From Caulobacter sp. (GTDB lineage Bacteria > Pseudomonadota > Alphaproteobacteria > Caulobacterales > Caulobacteraceae), in contig JAUXVF010000008.1 of the NCBI GenBank assembly GCA_030680355.1, positions 1-34,059 of the forward strand: 34,059 nucleotides of DNA, read 5' to 3'. The position numbers were made by a program, and so were the translations under genes. Below are positions 1-8,463 of the stretch, one piece after another. The stretch's first letter is position 1. Each line of letters opens with the position of its first letter. The notes beneath the pieces were generated by a model. That model was not told the DNA's origin. It ran no database searches and saw nothing but the letters and a program-made list of their open reading frames with translations.

Positions 1-1
1 C

Positions 2-1183
2 GCGCCCGCCGCCGTCGCCGCCACGGTCGCGCCCCGCCCGGTCGCCAAGGTCGCGCCGGCCGCTCCGGCCAAGGCCGCCCCCGTGCAGGCGGCCAAGCCC
101 GCGATGACGCCCGCCCAGCAGCTGCAGGCGGCGGTCTCCGCCGAGGCGCGCGCCGGCGCCGCCCTTTCGGTTCCCGCCGATCTCAAGGCCGGCAAGGAAG
201 CCAATGTCGTTCTGTCCCTGCCCGGCGATCTGCTGGCCAAGGTTCAGGCCCAGGCGGCCAAGCTCGGTCTCGGCAAGGCGGCCAAGAAGGTCGACGCCTA
301 CGCCACCCTCAAGGGGGACGGCTACGAGATCGCGCCCAAGACCGCGCAGACCGCGGCCGTCGCCGCCGGCAAGCCCACCACCTTCAGCTGGTCGGTCAAG
401 CCCGGCGCCGGTGAGAAGGCGCCGCTGACCGCCGACTACGGACTGACGCTCAAGGGCGCCAAGCCGGCGTTCGGCTTCTCGCTGGGCTCGATCCAGGAGG
501 CGATCGCCGCCCCGGTCGAGGCCGCCAAGAAGGCCGGCAAGGGCTTCAAACTGCCCAGCTTGAAGATGCCGAACCTGTCGCTGAAGGCGCTCGCCTTCCC
601 CTGGGTTCCGGAACTGAACATCCCCGGCGTCGGTTCGCTGGCCCGCGAAAAGCTGGTCGGCGGCCTGCTGGCCCTGCTGGCCCTGGTCCTGGTCGTGGTG
701 CTGGCCCGGGGCGCCGGCGCCAACCGCGCCCGGGCCGAGCGCCGCCGCAAGTTCCGCACCATGCAGGACTACGGCCATAACGAGATGGAACCGGCCGCCC
801 AGCCCACCGCGGCGTCGCAGGGCTACGTCAACCCGATGGTCGCCACGCCGCCCAGCCCTGACGACCATGGCCAGGACAGCCACGGTCACGACGACCATGG
901 CCACGATGACCACGGTCACGCCGAACCCGACCATGCCTACCCCGCCCATCCGGTCGCCCATGCGCCCGAGGCTGATCACGGCGACCACGCCGCGGCGGGG
1001 CACGACGGCCACGGTCACGACGATCACGCGCCCGACAGCCACGCCGCTCCGGCGCACGATCATGACGACCATGCTCCCCAACCGGTGTCGCACCCGGTCG
1101 AGGCCAGCCATGACGAACCTGCACACCCGCCGGCCCATGACGACCACGACGGGCATCGCCGCGAACCCGAGCACGCCCACTAG
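2..1183 (+). CDS. His-rich single-pass membrane protein, 5' end outside the window
   Basis: The reading frame is open to the left edge, so the true start lies upstream; the first in-window start-like codon is a GTG at 83. The visible product has an Ala/Pro/Lys-rich stretch, then a region of short alternating segments that looks like a secreted beta-sandwich domain, then one strong hydrophobic helix (about 655-720) followed by an Arg-rich stop-transfer segment. The last hundred or so residues carry about 28 histidines, mostly in HGHDDH-like units mixed with Asp, Glu and Pro. Such tails usually bind Zn, Ni, Co or Mn. With the positive residues after the helix, the His tail should face the cytoplasm. 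The TerC-family metal transporter gene starts 70 bases downstream, which supports a metal-related role. I do not recognise the N-terminal domain. Codon usage matches the neighbours. Confidence 0.75.
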   Translation, partial: APAAVAATVAPRPVAKVAPAAPAKAAPVQAAKPAMTPAQQLQAAVSAEARAGAALSVPADLKAGKEANVVLSLPGDLLAKVQAQAAKLGLGKAAKKVDAYATLKGDGYEIAPKTAQTAAVAAGKPTTFSWSVKPGAGEKAPLTADYGLTLKGAKPAFGFSLGSIQEAIAAPVEAAKKAGKGFKLPSLKMPNLSLKALAFPWVPELNIPGVGSLAREKLVGGLLALLALVLVVVLARGAGANRARAERRRKFRTMQDYGHNEMEPAAQPTAASQGYVNPMVATPPSPDDHGQDSHGHDDHGHDDHGHAEPDHAYPAHPVAHAPEADHGDHAAAGHDGHGHDDHAPDSHAAPAHDHDDHAPQPVSHPVEASHDEPAHPPAHDDHDGHRREPEHAH

Positions 1184-1253
1184 ACCACGCGAACAGGTCC
1201 GCCGGTCGTCCGCGCCCTTGCGCGGGGCGCACGGCTGACGCATTGAGACGGCC

Positions 1254-1985
1254 ATGTTGGAAAGTCTACTGGGCGCCGATCTGGCGAGTGCGGGCGCGGC
1301 CCTTCTCCAGGTCCTGATGATCGATCTCATCCTGGCCGGCGACAACGCCGTGGCCGTGGGTCTGGCCGCCGGCGGCCTGCGCCCCGAGGACCGCAAGAAG
1401 GCCATTCTCTGGGGCCTGATCGCGGCCGTGGTTCTGCGCATCGGCTTCGCCCTGGTCACGGTCCAGCTGCTGGCCATCATCGGCCTGCTGCTGGCCGGCG
1501 GCGTGCTGCTGCTCTGGGTCTGCTGGAAGATGTGGCGCGAACTGCGCGACCAGGCCGTCGATGACGAGACCCAGGCCCAGGCCGCGCTCGACGACGATCC
1601 GACGACCGTGCCCAAGGTCAAGCCGGCCAAGTCCTTCCGGGCCGCCTTCCTGCAGATTCTGATCGCCGACGTCTCGATGTCGCTGGACAATGTGCTGGCC
1701 GTCGCCGGCGCCGCGCGCGAACATCCGGGCGTTCTGGTCTTTGGCCTGATCCTGTCCATCGCCCTGATGGGCGTGGCGGCGACCTGGATCGCCAAACTGC
1801 TGCACCGCCATCGCTGGATCGGCTACATCGGCCTGGCCATCGTCCTCTATGTCGCCCTGCACATGATGTGGGAGGGCCACCGCGAGGTGGTCGCCGACCT
1901 GGGCGAGGTGAAGGCCTACAACGCGGTCATGCCCGCCCCGCTCGACATCACCCCGGCCGAGGAAGCCGACTTCCGGTCGCGCTGA
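1254..1985 (+). CDS. TerC-family integral membrane protein (YjbE-type)
   Basis: The 243-residue product fits the TerC/Alx family, whose characterised members export Mn2+ or load metal onto exported proteins. Two similar halves each carry the family's acidic membrane motif: LAGDN near residues 28-31 and SLDN near 143-146. About seven hydrophobic helices are visible. A charged cytoplasmic loop rich in Asp, Glu and Gln (about 100-122) separates the halves. The ATG at 1254 has only a weak upstream GAGACGG. The gene follows the His-rich membrane protein in the same direction and may be cotranscribed with it. No yybP-ykoY riboswitch can be fitted in the 70-base gap, although that element often precedes such genes. 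The stop lies 9 bases from the stop of the convergent metG. The family is sure; the substrate is inferred. Confidence 0.88.
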   Translation: MLESLLGADLASAGAALLQVLMIDLILAGDNAVAVGLAAGGLRPEDRKKAILWGLIAAVVLRIGFALVTVQLLAIIGLLLAGGVLLLWVCWKMWRELRDQAVDDETQAQAALDDDPTTVPKVKPAKSFRAAFLQILIADVSMSLDNVLAVAGAAREHPGVLVFGLILSIALMGVAATWIAKLLHRHRWIGYIGLAIVLYVALHMMWEGHREVVADLGEVKAYNAVMPAPLDITPAEEADFRSR

Positions 1986-1994
1986 CCGGGTCGG

Positions 1995-3710
1995 TCAGGC
2001 TTGGTCGGTTCCGCCGAAGCGCTCGGTCCATTCGACCACCTGCTCGTCCTCGACCTTGCGGAACAGCACCTCAGGGGCGCTGACCGGACGGCCCGGCTCC
2101 AGCCGTGACAGCTCGACCGCCGCGCCCATCGACGGCCAGGTCGGCGGCCAGGGCTCGCCGAAGGCCTCGGTGATCTTTTCCGCCGCGAACGGAATGAAGG
2201 GCGCGCTCACCCGGGCGTAGAGGGCGGCCAGGTTCAGACCGGTGCGCACCACAACGGCGGCGCGGTCCCGGTCGGTCTTGATCGCCGTCCAGGGCGCGGC
2301 TTCCTGCAGATACTCGTTGCCCAGCACCCAGAGCGCCCGCACCGCCTGGGCCGCCTTGCGCATCTCGATGGCGTCCATCTGGGCGGTCAGCTCGATCAAC
2401 TGGGCCGAAACGTCGGCGTAGAGCTTTTCCTCCAGCGGCCCCGGCTCGCCGCCAGCCGGAACCAGACCCTCGAACCGGGCCTCGTTGAATTTTGCGATAC
2501 GGTTGACGAAGTTGCCGAGCACGTCGGCCAGGTCGCGGTTCACCGACGACTGGAACTGTTCCCAGGTGAAGGCGGTGTCCGACCCTTCCGGCGCGTTGGC
2601 GGTCAGGTACCAGCGCCACAGATCGGGCGGCAGCAGCTCCAGGGCCGCGTCCATGAACACGCCCCGCCGGCTGCTGGTGGAGAATTTTCCGCCGTACCAG
2701 TTGAGCCAGTTGAAGGCCTTCAGCCGGTCGACATGTTTCCAGGGCTCTTCCGAGCCGATGATGGTGCCCGGGAAGGTGACGGCGTGGAAGGCGACGTTGT
2801 CCTTGCCCATGAACTGGACGTACTCGACGTCGTCGGCGCCGGCGTCCTCGCGCCACCAGCGTTTCCAGTCGCCGCCGGTCGCCTCGGCCCACTCCTCGGT
2901 GGCGCCGATGTACTCGATCGGGGCGTCGAACCAGACATAGAAGACCTTGGTCTCAAAGCCCGGACGCGGCGCGCCGTCCTTCATCACCGGAATGCCCCAC
3001 TCCAGATCGCGGGTGATGCCGCGATCGATGAGGCCTTCGTCGAGGTGTTTGTAGGCGATGCCGCGGGTCAGGCCCGGCCAGTTGTCCGCCCGGGCGTCGA
3101 CCCAGGCCCGGATGCGGTCCTCGAGCTTGGTCTGCAGCAGATAGAGGTGGCGGGTGTCGCGAACCTCGATGTTGGTCGAGCCGCTGATCACCGAATAGGG
3201 GTTCTTCAGGTCGATCGGGTCGAGCAGGGCGCCGCAGTTGTCGCACTGGTCGCCGCGGGCCTTCTCATAGCCGCAGTGAGGGCAGGTTCCCTCGACATAG
3301 CGGTCGGGCAGGAAGCGGCGGTCATCCACCGAATAGACCATCTTGTCGGTCCGCTCCTCTATCAGCCCCTTCTTCTCCAGCACCTCGGCGAAATGCTGGG
3401 TCAGGCGATGGTTCGGCGGATTGGAGCTGCGGCCGAACCAGTCCCAGCTCAGGCCGAAGGCGCGGCCGATATCGTGCTGCAGCACATGCTGCTCGTCGCA
3501 GTAGGTGCGGACGTCCTGGCCGGCCGCGGCGGCGGCCAGTTCGGCCGGGGTGCCGTGCTCATCGGTGGCGCAGATGTAGAGGGTCTCGTTGCCCCGGCTT
3601 CGCTGAAACCGGGCGAAGACGTCCGCCGGCAGCATCGAGCCCGCCAGGTTTCCCAGGTGCTTGATCCCGTTGATGTAAGGCAGGGCGGAGGTGATGAGGA
3701 TACGGGCCAT
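1995..3710 (-). CDS. metG: Methionyl-tRNA synthetase
   Basis: This 571-residue class I synthetase charges tRNA-Met with methionine for translation. The HIGH-type signature appears as HLGN at residues 18-21, after the family opening [12 protein letters not shown] zinc knuckle of four cysteines lies at 143, 146, 156 and 159 (CPHC then CDNC). The second ATP-site signature reads KFSTS at 342-346 instead of KMSKS, so the usual second lysine is threonine. The C-terminal anticodon-binding helical domain is present, but the Trbp111-like dimerisation domain of longer MetRS proteins is absent. The ATG at 3710 has no Shine-Dalgarno sequence and sits 8 bases after a good -10 element, which suggests a leaderless message. 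Its divergent neighbour is the DUF1761 gene. Confidence 0.93.
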   Translation of the reverse strand: MARILITSALPYINGIKHLGNLAGSMLPADVFARFQRSRGNETLYICATDEHGTPAELAAAAAGQDVRTYCDEQHVLQHDIGRAFGLSWDWFGRSSNPPNHRLTQHFAEVLEKKGLIEERTDKMVYSVDDRRFLPDRYVEGTCPHCGYEKARGDQCDNCGALLDPIDLKNPYSVISGSTNIEVRDTRHLYLLQTKLEDRIRAWVDARADNWPGLTRGIAYKHLDEGLIDRGITRDLEWGIPVMKDGAPRPGFETKVFYVWFDAPIEYIGATEEWAEATGGDWKRWWREDAGADDVEYVQFMGKDNVAFHAVTFPGTIIGSEEPWKHVDRLKAFNWLNWYGGKFSTSSRRGVFMDAALELLPPDLWRWYLTANAPEGSDTAFTWEQFQSSVNRDLADVLGNFVNRIAKFNEARFEGLVPAGGEPGPLEEKLYADVSAQLIELTAQMDAIEMRKAAQAVRALWVLGNEYLQEAAPWTAIKTDRDRAAVVVRTGLNLAALYARVSAPFIPFAAEKITEAFGEPWPPTWPSMGAAVELSRLEPGRPVSAPEVLFRKVEDEQVVEWTERFGGTDQA

Positions 3711-3718
3711 GGCGCGCG

Positions 3719-3726
3719 GCTATAGC
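3719..3726 (-). promoter_or_regulatory. Likely -10 element of metG (leaderless transcript)
   Basis: GCTATAGC matches the Caulobacter housekeeping -10 consensus GCTANAWC at seven of eight positions. Only 8 bases separate it from the metG ATG, so transcription should start at or next to the start codon. No convincing -35 is visible. The absence of a Shine-Dalgarno sequence agrees with a leaderless mRNA, which is common in Caulobacter. Confidence 0.45.
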
Positions 3727-3774
3727 GGGCGCCGTGAGCCTTGGGAAGTTTGGCGACTCGCAGAACGCGGTTAC

Positions 3775-3786
3775 CCTGACGTCAGG
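3775..3786. promoter_or_regulatory. Perfect 12-bp palindrome in the metG/DUF1761 divergent region
   Basis: CCTGACGTCAGG is a perfect palindrome 61 bases upstream of the chosen DUF1761 start and about 65 bases upstream of metG. It has the look of a dimeric regulator site. No regulator is encoded next to it, so the protein that binds it is unknown. Confidence 0.3.
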
Positions 3787-3847
3787 CGGATCGGCGGGGC
3801 GTCCGAAAATCCTCAAGAGACCCCGCGTGGAAACGGGAAACACTGTC

Positions 3848-4261
3848 ATGAAGAGCATCAACTGGATTGGCGTCATCGCCGCGGTGGTGGTCAGTCAGAT
3901 CATCGGCTTTGTCTGGTACGGCGTGGTTTTCGAGCAGCAGTGGCTGGCCCTGTCGGGCGTGGATCCTTCGGCGGGCAGTAATCTGGCCATGGCCCTGGGC
4001 GTGGTGCAGACCGCGGTCGTCGCGGTCGGTCTGGGCTGGATGACGGTCAGGACCGGCGCCGCCGGCTGGGTCGGCGGCGCCGTGCAGGCCTTCTGGATCT
4101 GCCTGTTTTTCGCCCTGGCGACGATGGCGCTGCGGTTCATCTATGGCGACGACAACACCGGCCTGATTCCCATCGATGGCGGCTACATGCTGGTCCAGTA
4201 CGTGGTCAGCGGGGCCCTGATCGGCGGCCTCAGGCTCGGCAAGGCGGCGCCCGCCGCCTAA
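3848..4261 (+). CDS. DUF1761 family membrane protein
   Basis: The 137-residue product begins MKSINWIGVIAAVVVSQ and has four hydrophobic helices with the DUF1761 layout: a first helix ending in a short WYG motif, a loop with a Trp-rich segment, and a Gly-rich last helix. The function of the family is unknown. I chose the ATG at 3848 because the protein family starts there and a purine-rich GGAAAC lies upstream. The frame is open further up to a GTG at 3734, but that extension is hydrophilic, covers the promoter region and is not family-like. The gene stands alone, divergent from metG, and is followed by a strong hairpin. Confidence 0.8.
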   Translation: MKSINWIGVIAAVVVSQIIGFVWYGVVFEQQWLALSGVDPSAGSNLAMALGVVQTAVVAVGLGWMTVRTGAAGWVGGAVQAFWICLFFALATMALRFIYGDDNTGLIPIDGGYMLVQYVVSGALIGGLRLGKAAPAA

Positions 4262-4270
4262 TCCGCGACC

Positions 4271-4301
4271 ACACCCCTTTCCGCCCTGCGGGAAGGGGTG
4301 T
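4271..4301 (+). terminator. Strong GC-rich hairpin after the DUF1761 gene
   Basis: Two 12-base arms (4271-4282 and 4290-4301) pair completely with one G-T wobble around a 7-base loop. There is no U-tract, but the position, 9 bases after the stop and before potF, fits an intrinsic or processing hairpin. Confidence 0.55.
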
Positions 4302-4353
4302 CGGCGGGTCCCGCAGGCCCTATAACGAGCGTTGGTTTACCGGGAGAAACGCC

Positions 4354-5469
4354 ATGTCTGCACGCCAGGGAAATACGAGGCGCTGGACCGCGATGGTGCT
4401 GGCGGCCACGGCCCTGGCCCTGACCGCCTGCGGCGGCGGCGACAAGGTCTCCACCCTGCGCATCTACAACTGGTCGGACTATATCGACCCGGCGCTGCTG
4501 GAAGAATTCACCCAGGAGACCGGCATCAAGGTTGTCTACGACACCTTTGATTCCAATGAGGTCCTCGAGACCAAGGTGCTGACCGGCGGCACCGGCTACG
4601 ACATCATCGTTCCGTCGAACCACAATGTGTCGCGCTACATCGCCGCCTCGGCCCTGTCGCCGCTGGACTTCGACAAATTGCCCGGCCGCAAAAACCTGTG
4701 GCCAGACCTGATGACCCGGATGGAGCCCTTCGATCCGGGCGGCAAGTTCACCATCCCCTACATGTGGGGCACCGTCGGCATCGGCTTCAACAAGGCCGAG
4801 ATCGCCAAACGCCTGCCGGGCGTGGCCATCGACAGCTGGGACGTGGTCCTCAAGCCGGAAAACCTGGCCAGGCTGAAGGACTGCGGCGTCTATTTCCTCG
4901 ACGCCCCGGAAGACATGTTCGCCGTCACGCTCAACTATATGGGCAAGGATCCCAATTCGAAGGTCGTGGCCGACTACGTCGCCGCCACCGCTTTGCTGCA
5001 GTCGCTGCGGCCCTATGTCACCAAGTTCCACTCCTCGGAGTATGTGAACGCCCTGGCCAACGGCGACGCCTGTATCGCCATCGGCTATTCCGGCGACATC
5101 CTGCAGGCCCGCGACCGCGCCGTGGAGGCCAAGAACGGCGTCGAGATCGATTACGTCATTCCCAGGGAAGGCAGCCAGGTCTGGTTCGACGTGTTCGCCA
5201 TTCCCGCCGACGCGCCCAACAAGGCGGCCGCCTACAGCTTCCTGGAGTTCATGATGCGGCCCAAGGTCATCGCCCGGGCGACCAACTTCACCCAGTACGC
5301 CAACGCCAACCTGGCCGCGACGCCGCTGGTCGACGAAAGCGTTCGCAACAATCCCAATGTCTATCCGACGCCCGAGGTGTTTGGCCGGCTGTTTGTCACC
5401 ACCACCAAGGACCAGGACCTGGTCCGCGACGTCAACCGGCTCTGGACGCGGGTGATGACCGGACGATGA
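4354..5469 (+). CDS. potF: Polyamine (putrescine-type) ABC transporter substrate-binding lipoprotein
   Basis: The 371-residue product is the periplasmic binding protein of a PotFGHI-type importer. After the signal segment it reads LRIYNWSDYIDPALLEEF, the classical start of PotD/PotF proteins, and later VWFDVFAIPADAPNK, which holds the conserved ligand-binding Asp. The signal peptide ends in a lipobox, LTAC at residues 23-26, so the protein is probably lipid-anchored, whereas E. coli PotF is soluble. The ATG at 4354 is preceded by CGGGAGAAA, a good ribosome site. It is the first gene of a four-gene operon and overlaps potG by 4 bases. Putrescine rather than spermidine is inferred from the PotF-like sequence and operon order. 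Confidence 0.9.
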   Translation: MSARQGNTRRWTAMVLAATALALTACGGGDKVSTLRIYNWSDYIDPALLEEFTQETGIKVVYDTFDSNEVLETKVLTGGTGYDIIVPSNHNVSRYIAASALSPLDFDKLPGRKNLWPDLMTRMEPFDPGGKFTIPYMWGTVGIGFNKAEIAKRLPGVAIDSWDVVLKPENLARLKDCGVYFLDAPEDMFAVTLNYMGKDPNSKVVADYVAATALLQSLRPYVTKFHSSEYVNALANGDACIAIGYSGDILQARDRAVEAKNGVEIDYVIPREGSQVWFDVFAIPADAPNKAAAYSFLEFMMRPKVIARATNFTQYANANLAATPLVDESVRNNPNVYPTPEVFGRLFVTTTKDQDLVRDVNRLWTRVMTGR

Positions 5470-6659
5470 GTCGGCCGCCCACGGTCAAACCGCCGAGGAG
5501 CGAAGCGGGGCGGCGCCTGAACATCGGCGCCGTCCGCTCTTCCTTCGCGCCCTGGAACGATCCGGACGCGACGCCGCTGGTCCGTTTCGAGGGCGTGACC
5601 AAGCGGTTCGGCGACCAGACGGCGGTCAGGGACGTCTCGCTCGACATCTATCCGGGGGAGTTCTTCGCCCTGCTCGGCCCCTCGGGCTGCGGCAAAACCA
5701 CCCTGATGCGGATGCTGGCCGGGTTCGAGTCGCTCGACGCGGGCCGCATCACCCTGGCCGGCGAGGATCTGGCCGGCGCGCCGCCGCACCGGCGGCCGGT
5801 GAACATGATGTTCCAGAGCTACGCCCTGTTCCCGCACATGACCGTCGAACAGAACATCGCTTTCGGCCTCAAACAGGACGGCATGGATCGCAAGGCAATC
5901 GACGCGCGGGTCGCCGAGATGCTGGCCCTGGTCAAGCTCGAGGCCTTCGCCCGGCGCAAGCCCGACCAGCTGTCGGGCGGCCAGAAGCAGCGGGTGGCCC
6001 TGGCCCGGGCCGTGGCCCGCAAGCCGACCATGCTGCTGCTCGACGAGCCGCTGGGCGCGCTGGACAAGAAGCTGCGCGAGGAGACCCAGTTCGAACTGAT
6101 GGACCTGCAGGTCCAGCTGGGCATGACCTTCCTGATTGTCACCCATGACCAGGAAGAGGCCATGGTCATGGCCGACCGCATCGCGGTGATGCGCGAGGGC
6201 GAGATCGTCCAGATCGGCCGCCCCGAGGAGGTCTATGAATCACCGGCCAACCGCTATGTCGCGGCCTTCCTGGGCGACGTGAACCTGTTCGAGACCACCG
6301 TCGAGGCCATCGCCCATCCCATGGCCCATCTGACGGCCACCGAGACCGACGCCGGCTTCTACGTGCTCGACGACGACTGTCCCGCCGCCGGCGCAACCGT
6401 CTGGCTGGCCGTGCGGCCCGAGAAGATGCGCATCAGCCTCGATCCGCCGTCGGCCGACGTCAAAAACGTGCTGGCCGGGGAGATCTGGGACATCGGCTAC
6501 ACCGGCGACTGGACCAACTATATCGTCGAGCTGCCGGGCGGGACGCTGGTGCGGGTGGCGCGGGCCAATGACCGCCGCGTCGTCGAGCGGCCGATCGACT
6601 GGGACGACAAGGTCTGGGTCAGTTTCGATCCCGACGCCGGCGTGGTGCTGACCTCGTGA
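5466..6659 (+). CDS. potG: Polyamine ABC transporter ATP-binding protein
   Basis: The 397-residue ATPase powers the importer. It has Walker [10 protein letters not shown] at 71-79, a Q-loop (FQSYALFP, about 116-123), the signature LSGGQKQR at 169-176, Walker B MLLLDEP at about 189-195, and the switch His in VTHDQEE at about 227. The last 110 residues form a TOBE domain, usual for this family. A 38-residue hydrophilic N-terminal extension precedes the nucleotide-binding domain, as in PotG proteins. The ATG at 5466 overlaps the potF stop as ATGA; the frame is open far upstream, but only this start fits the family and the operon. Confidence 0.93.
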   Translation: MSRPPTVKPPRSEAGRRLNIGAVRSSFAPWNDPDATPLVRFEGVTKRFGDQTAVRDVSLDIYPGEFFALLGPSGCGKTTLMRMLAGFESLDAGRITLAGEDLAGAPPHRRPVNMMFQSYALFPHMTVEQNIAFGLKQDGMDRKAIDARVAEMLALVKLEAFARRKPDQLSGGQKQRVALARAVARKPTMLLLDEPLGALDKKLREETQFELMDLQVQLGMTFLIVTHDQEEAMVMADRIAVMREGEIVQIGRPEEVYESPANRYVAAFLGDVNLFETTVEAIAHPMAHLTATETDAGFYVLDDDCPAAGATVWLAVRPEKMRISLDPPSADVKNVLAGEIWDIGYTGDWTNYIVELPGGTLVRVARANDRRVVERPIDWDDKVWVSFDPDAGVVLTS

Positions 6660-7546
6660 ACCGGCCGCGCGGCCGCGCCGCCCTGCTGCCGGGGCTGTGG
6701 CTGGCGATCTTCTTCGCCCTCCCCTTCCTGCTGGTCCTGAGGCTGTCGCTGTCGGACACGGCCCTGGCCATTCCGCCCTATGCGCCCCAGATCGACTGGA
6801 GCCAGGGTCTGGCCGGGCTCAAGGCCTTCTTCGCCGGGCTCGACCTGGAGAAATACCGGCAGCTGGGCGAGGACCGGCTCTATCTCGACGCCTACCTCTC
6901 CAGCCTGCGCTTCGCGGCCGCCGGGACGGGCCTGGCCCTGCTGGTCGGCTATCCGATGGCCTATGGCATGGCGCGGTGCCGGCCCGGCCTGCGCAGCCTG
7001 CTGCTGATGCTGGTCATCCTGCCGTTCTGGACCAGCTTTCTGATCCGGGTCTACGCCTGGATCGGCATCCTCAAGCCCCAGGGACTGCTGAACGCCTTTC
7101 TCGGCCTGCTGGGTCTGGAACCGCTGACCCTGCTCTACACGCCGACCGCCGTGCAGATCGGCCTGGTCTATTCCTACCTGCCGTTCATGGTGCTGCCGCT
7201 CTATGCGGCGCTGGAGCGGCAGGACCAGACCCTGCTCGAGGCCGCCGCCGACCTGGGCGCCTCGCCCCTGAAGAGCTTCTGGCAGGTGACCTTTCCGTTG
7301 TCCCTGCCCGGGGTCATCGCCGGCTGTCTGCTGTGTTTCATCCCGATGGTCGGGGAGTTCGTCATTCCCGACCTGCTCGGCGGCCCCGGCTCCCTGATGA
7401 TCGGCCGGTCGATCTGGATGGAGTTCTTCGCCAACCGCGACTGGCCCTTCGCTTCGGCCGTAGCGGTGGTGCTGCTGGTCACCCTGATCGCGCCGATCCT
7501 GCTCTATCAGCGCCAGCAGGCGAAGGCGCTGGAGGCGGCGACATGA
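6656..7546 (+). CDS. potH: Polyamine ABC transporter permease (first)
   Basis: The 296-residue inner-membrane permease has six predicted helices and a periplasmic loop after the first helix. The EAA loop that docks to the ATPase is clear: EAAADLGASPLKSFWQVTFP, around residues 196-215. The start is a GTG at 6656 that overlaps the potG stop by 4 bases (GTGA). The order ATPase, PotH, PotI matches the E. coli putrescine operon. It should form the channel as a heterodimer with the next gene product. Confidence 0.92.
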   Translation: MNRPRGRAALLPGLWLAIFFALPFLLVLRLSLSDTALAIPPYAPQIDWSQGLAGLKAFFAGLDLEKYRQLGEDRLYLDAYLSSLRFAAAGTGLALLVGYPMAYGMARCRPGLRSLLLMLVILPFWTSFLIRVYAWIGILKPQGLLNAFLGLLGLEPLTLLYTPTAVQIGLVYSYLPFMVLPLYAALERQDQTLLEAAADLGASPLKSFWQVTFPLSLPGVIAGCLLCFIPMVGEFVIPDLLGGPGSLMIGRSIWMEFFANRDWPFASAVAVVLLVTLIAPILLYQRQQAKALEAAT

Positions 7547-8349
7547 GGCGCGGCCCGTCCTGGTTCAACCTGGTCTCCCTGACCGTTGGGTTCGCCTTCC
7601 TCTACCTGCCGATCGTGCTGCTGGTGGCCTGGTCGTTCAACGCCAGCCGGCTGGTCACCGTCTGGGGCGGGTTCTCGACCAAATGGTACGTGGCCCTGCT
7701 CAGCGACCAGCAGCTGCTCGACGCGGCCTGGGTGACGCTCAGGGTCGGGCTGCTGTCGGCGACGGTGGCCACCGTGCTGGGCACCCTGGCCGCCATCGCT
7801 CTGGCGCGGGGCGGCCGGTTCCGCGGCCACACGCTGTTCTCAGGCATGATCTATGCGCCGCTGGTCATGCCCGAGGTGATCATGGGCCTGGCGCTGCTGC
7901 TGCTGTTCGTGGCCCTGCGGTTCGACCGCGGCTTCTGGACCGTGACCCTGGCCCACACCACCCTGACCCTGTCCTACGTCGCGGTGGTGGTTCATTCCCG
8001 ACTGATCACCTTCGACCGGGCGCTGGAAGAAGCGGCCCAGGACCTGGGCGCCACCCCGGCCCGGGCCTTCATGAGCGTGACCCTGCCCAACATCTTCCCG
8101 GCGGTGCTGGCCGGCTGGATGCTGGCCTTCACCCTGTCGCTCGACGACCTGGTCATCGCCAGCTTCGCCAGCGGCCCGGGGGCCACGACCCTGCCCATGC
8201 GCATCTACAGCCAGGTGCGGCTGGGGGTGACGCCGGAGATCAACGCCGTCTGCACGATCCTCATCGCCATCGTCGCCACGGGGGTGATCATCTGGTCGCT
8301 GGCGATGAAGTGGCGAAGCGCTGGCGCGGCGCGACAGGCTTTGGCATAA
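7543..8349 (+). CDS. potI: Polyamine ABC transporter permease (second)
   Basis: The 268-residue product is the second permease subunit. It starts MRRGPSWFNLVSLTVG, has six hydrophobic helices, and carries the EAA motif EEAAQDLGATPARAFMSVTL in the second half. The LPIVLLVAWSFN segment in the first helix is typical of PotC/PotI. The ATG at 7543 overlaps the potH stop by 4 bases; the frame is open well upstream but only this start fits. It closes the transporter operon. No hairpin follows, and tRNA-Thr begins 12 bases later, so read-through into the tRNA is possible. Confidence 0.92.
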   Translation: MRRGPSWFNLVSLTVGFAFLYLPIVLLVAWSFNASRLVTVWGGFSTKWYVALLSDQQLLDAAWVTLRVGLLSATVATVLGTLAAIALARGGRFRGHTLFSGMIYAPLVMPEVIMGLALLLLFVALRFDRGFWTVTLAHTTLTLSYVAVVVHSRLITFDRALEEAAQDLGATPARAFMSVTLPNIFPAVLAGWMLAFTLSLDDLVIASFASGPGATTLPMRIYSQVRLGVTPEINAVCTILIAIVATGVIIWSLAMKWRSAGAARQALA

Positions 8350-8361
8350 GCCCGCCGAGGC

Positions 8362-8437
8362 GCCGGCTTAGCTCAGATGGTAGAGCAGCGGTTTTGTAAA
8401 CCGAAGGTCGCGGGTTCGATTCCTGCAGCCGGCACCA
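8362..8437 (+). tRNA. tRNA-Thr (anticodon TGT)
   Basis: The 7-bp acceptor stem GCCGGCT/AGCCGGC, the D-arm GCTC...GAGC, a T-arm with GGTTCGATTCC, discriminator A and an encoded CCA give a full cloverleaf. The anticodon loop TTTGTAA places TGT at 34-36, reading threonine ACA. Position 27-43 is a G-A mismatch. No att-like repeat or integrase is nearby. Confidence 0.95.
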
Positions 8438-8463
8438 GACCCGATCCGCCGAGGGGAGGCGTG

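Noticed and set aside
860..1180. Repeated CACGGTCACGACGACCA-like units, possibly a CRISPR-like or tandem DNA repeat
   Set aside because: The units are irregular codon repeats of the His-rich tail; there are no unique equal-length spacers and no cas genes.
1184..1253. yybP-ykoY manganese riboswitch before the TerC gene
   Set aside because: The gap is only 70 bases and no conserved riboswitch core could be fitted; only a short GC hairpin is visible.
4698..5465. Upstream extension of potG in frame
   Set aside because: The extension overlaps potF fully, is Arg/Gly/Pro-rich noise and lacks family similarity; the ATG at 5466 has the family start.
8362..8437. Genomic island or att site at tRNA-Thr
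   Set aside because: No integrase, no repeated tRNA 3' end and no change in base composition follow it; the same holds for tRNA-Cys.
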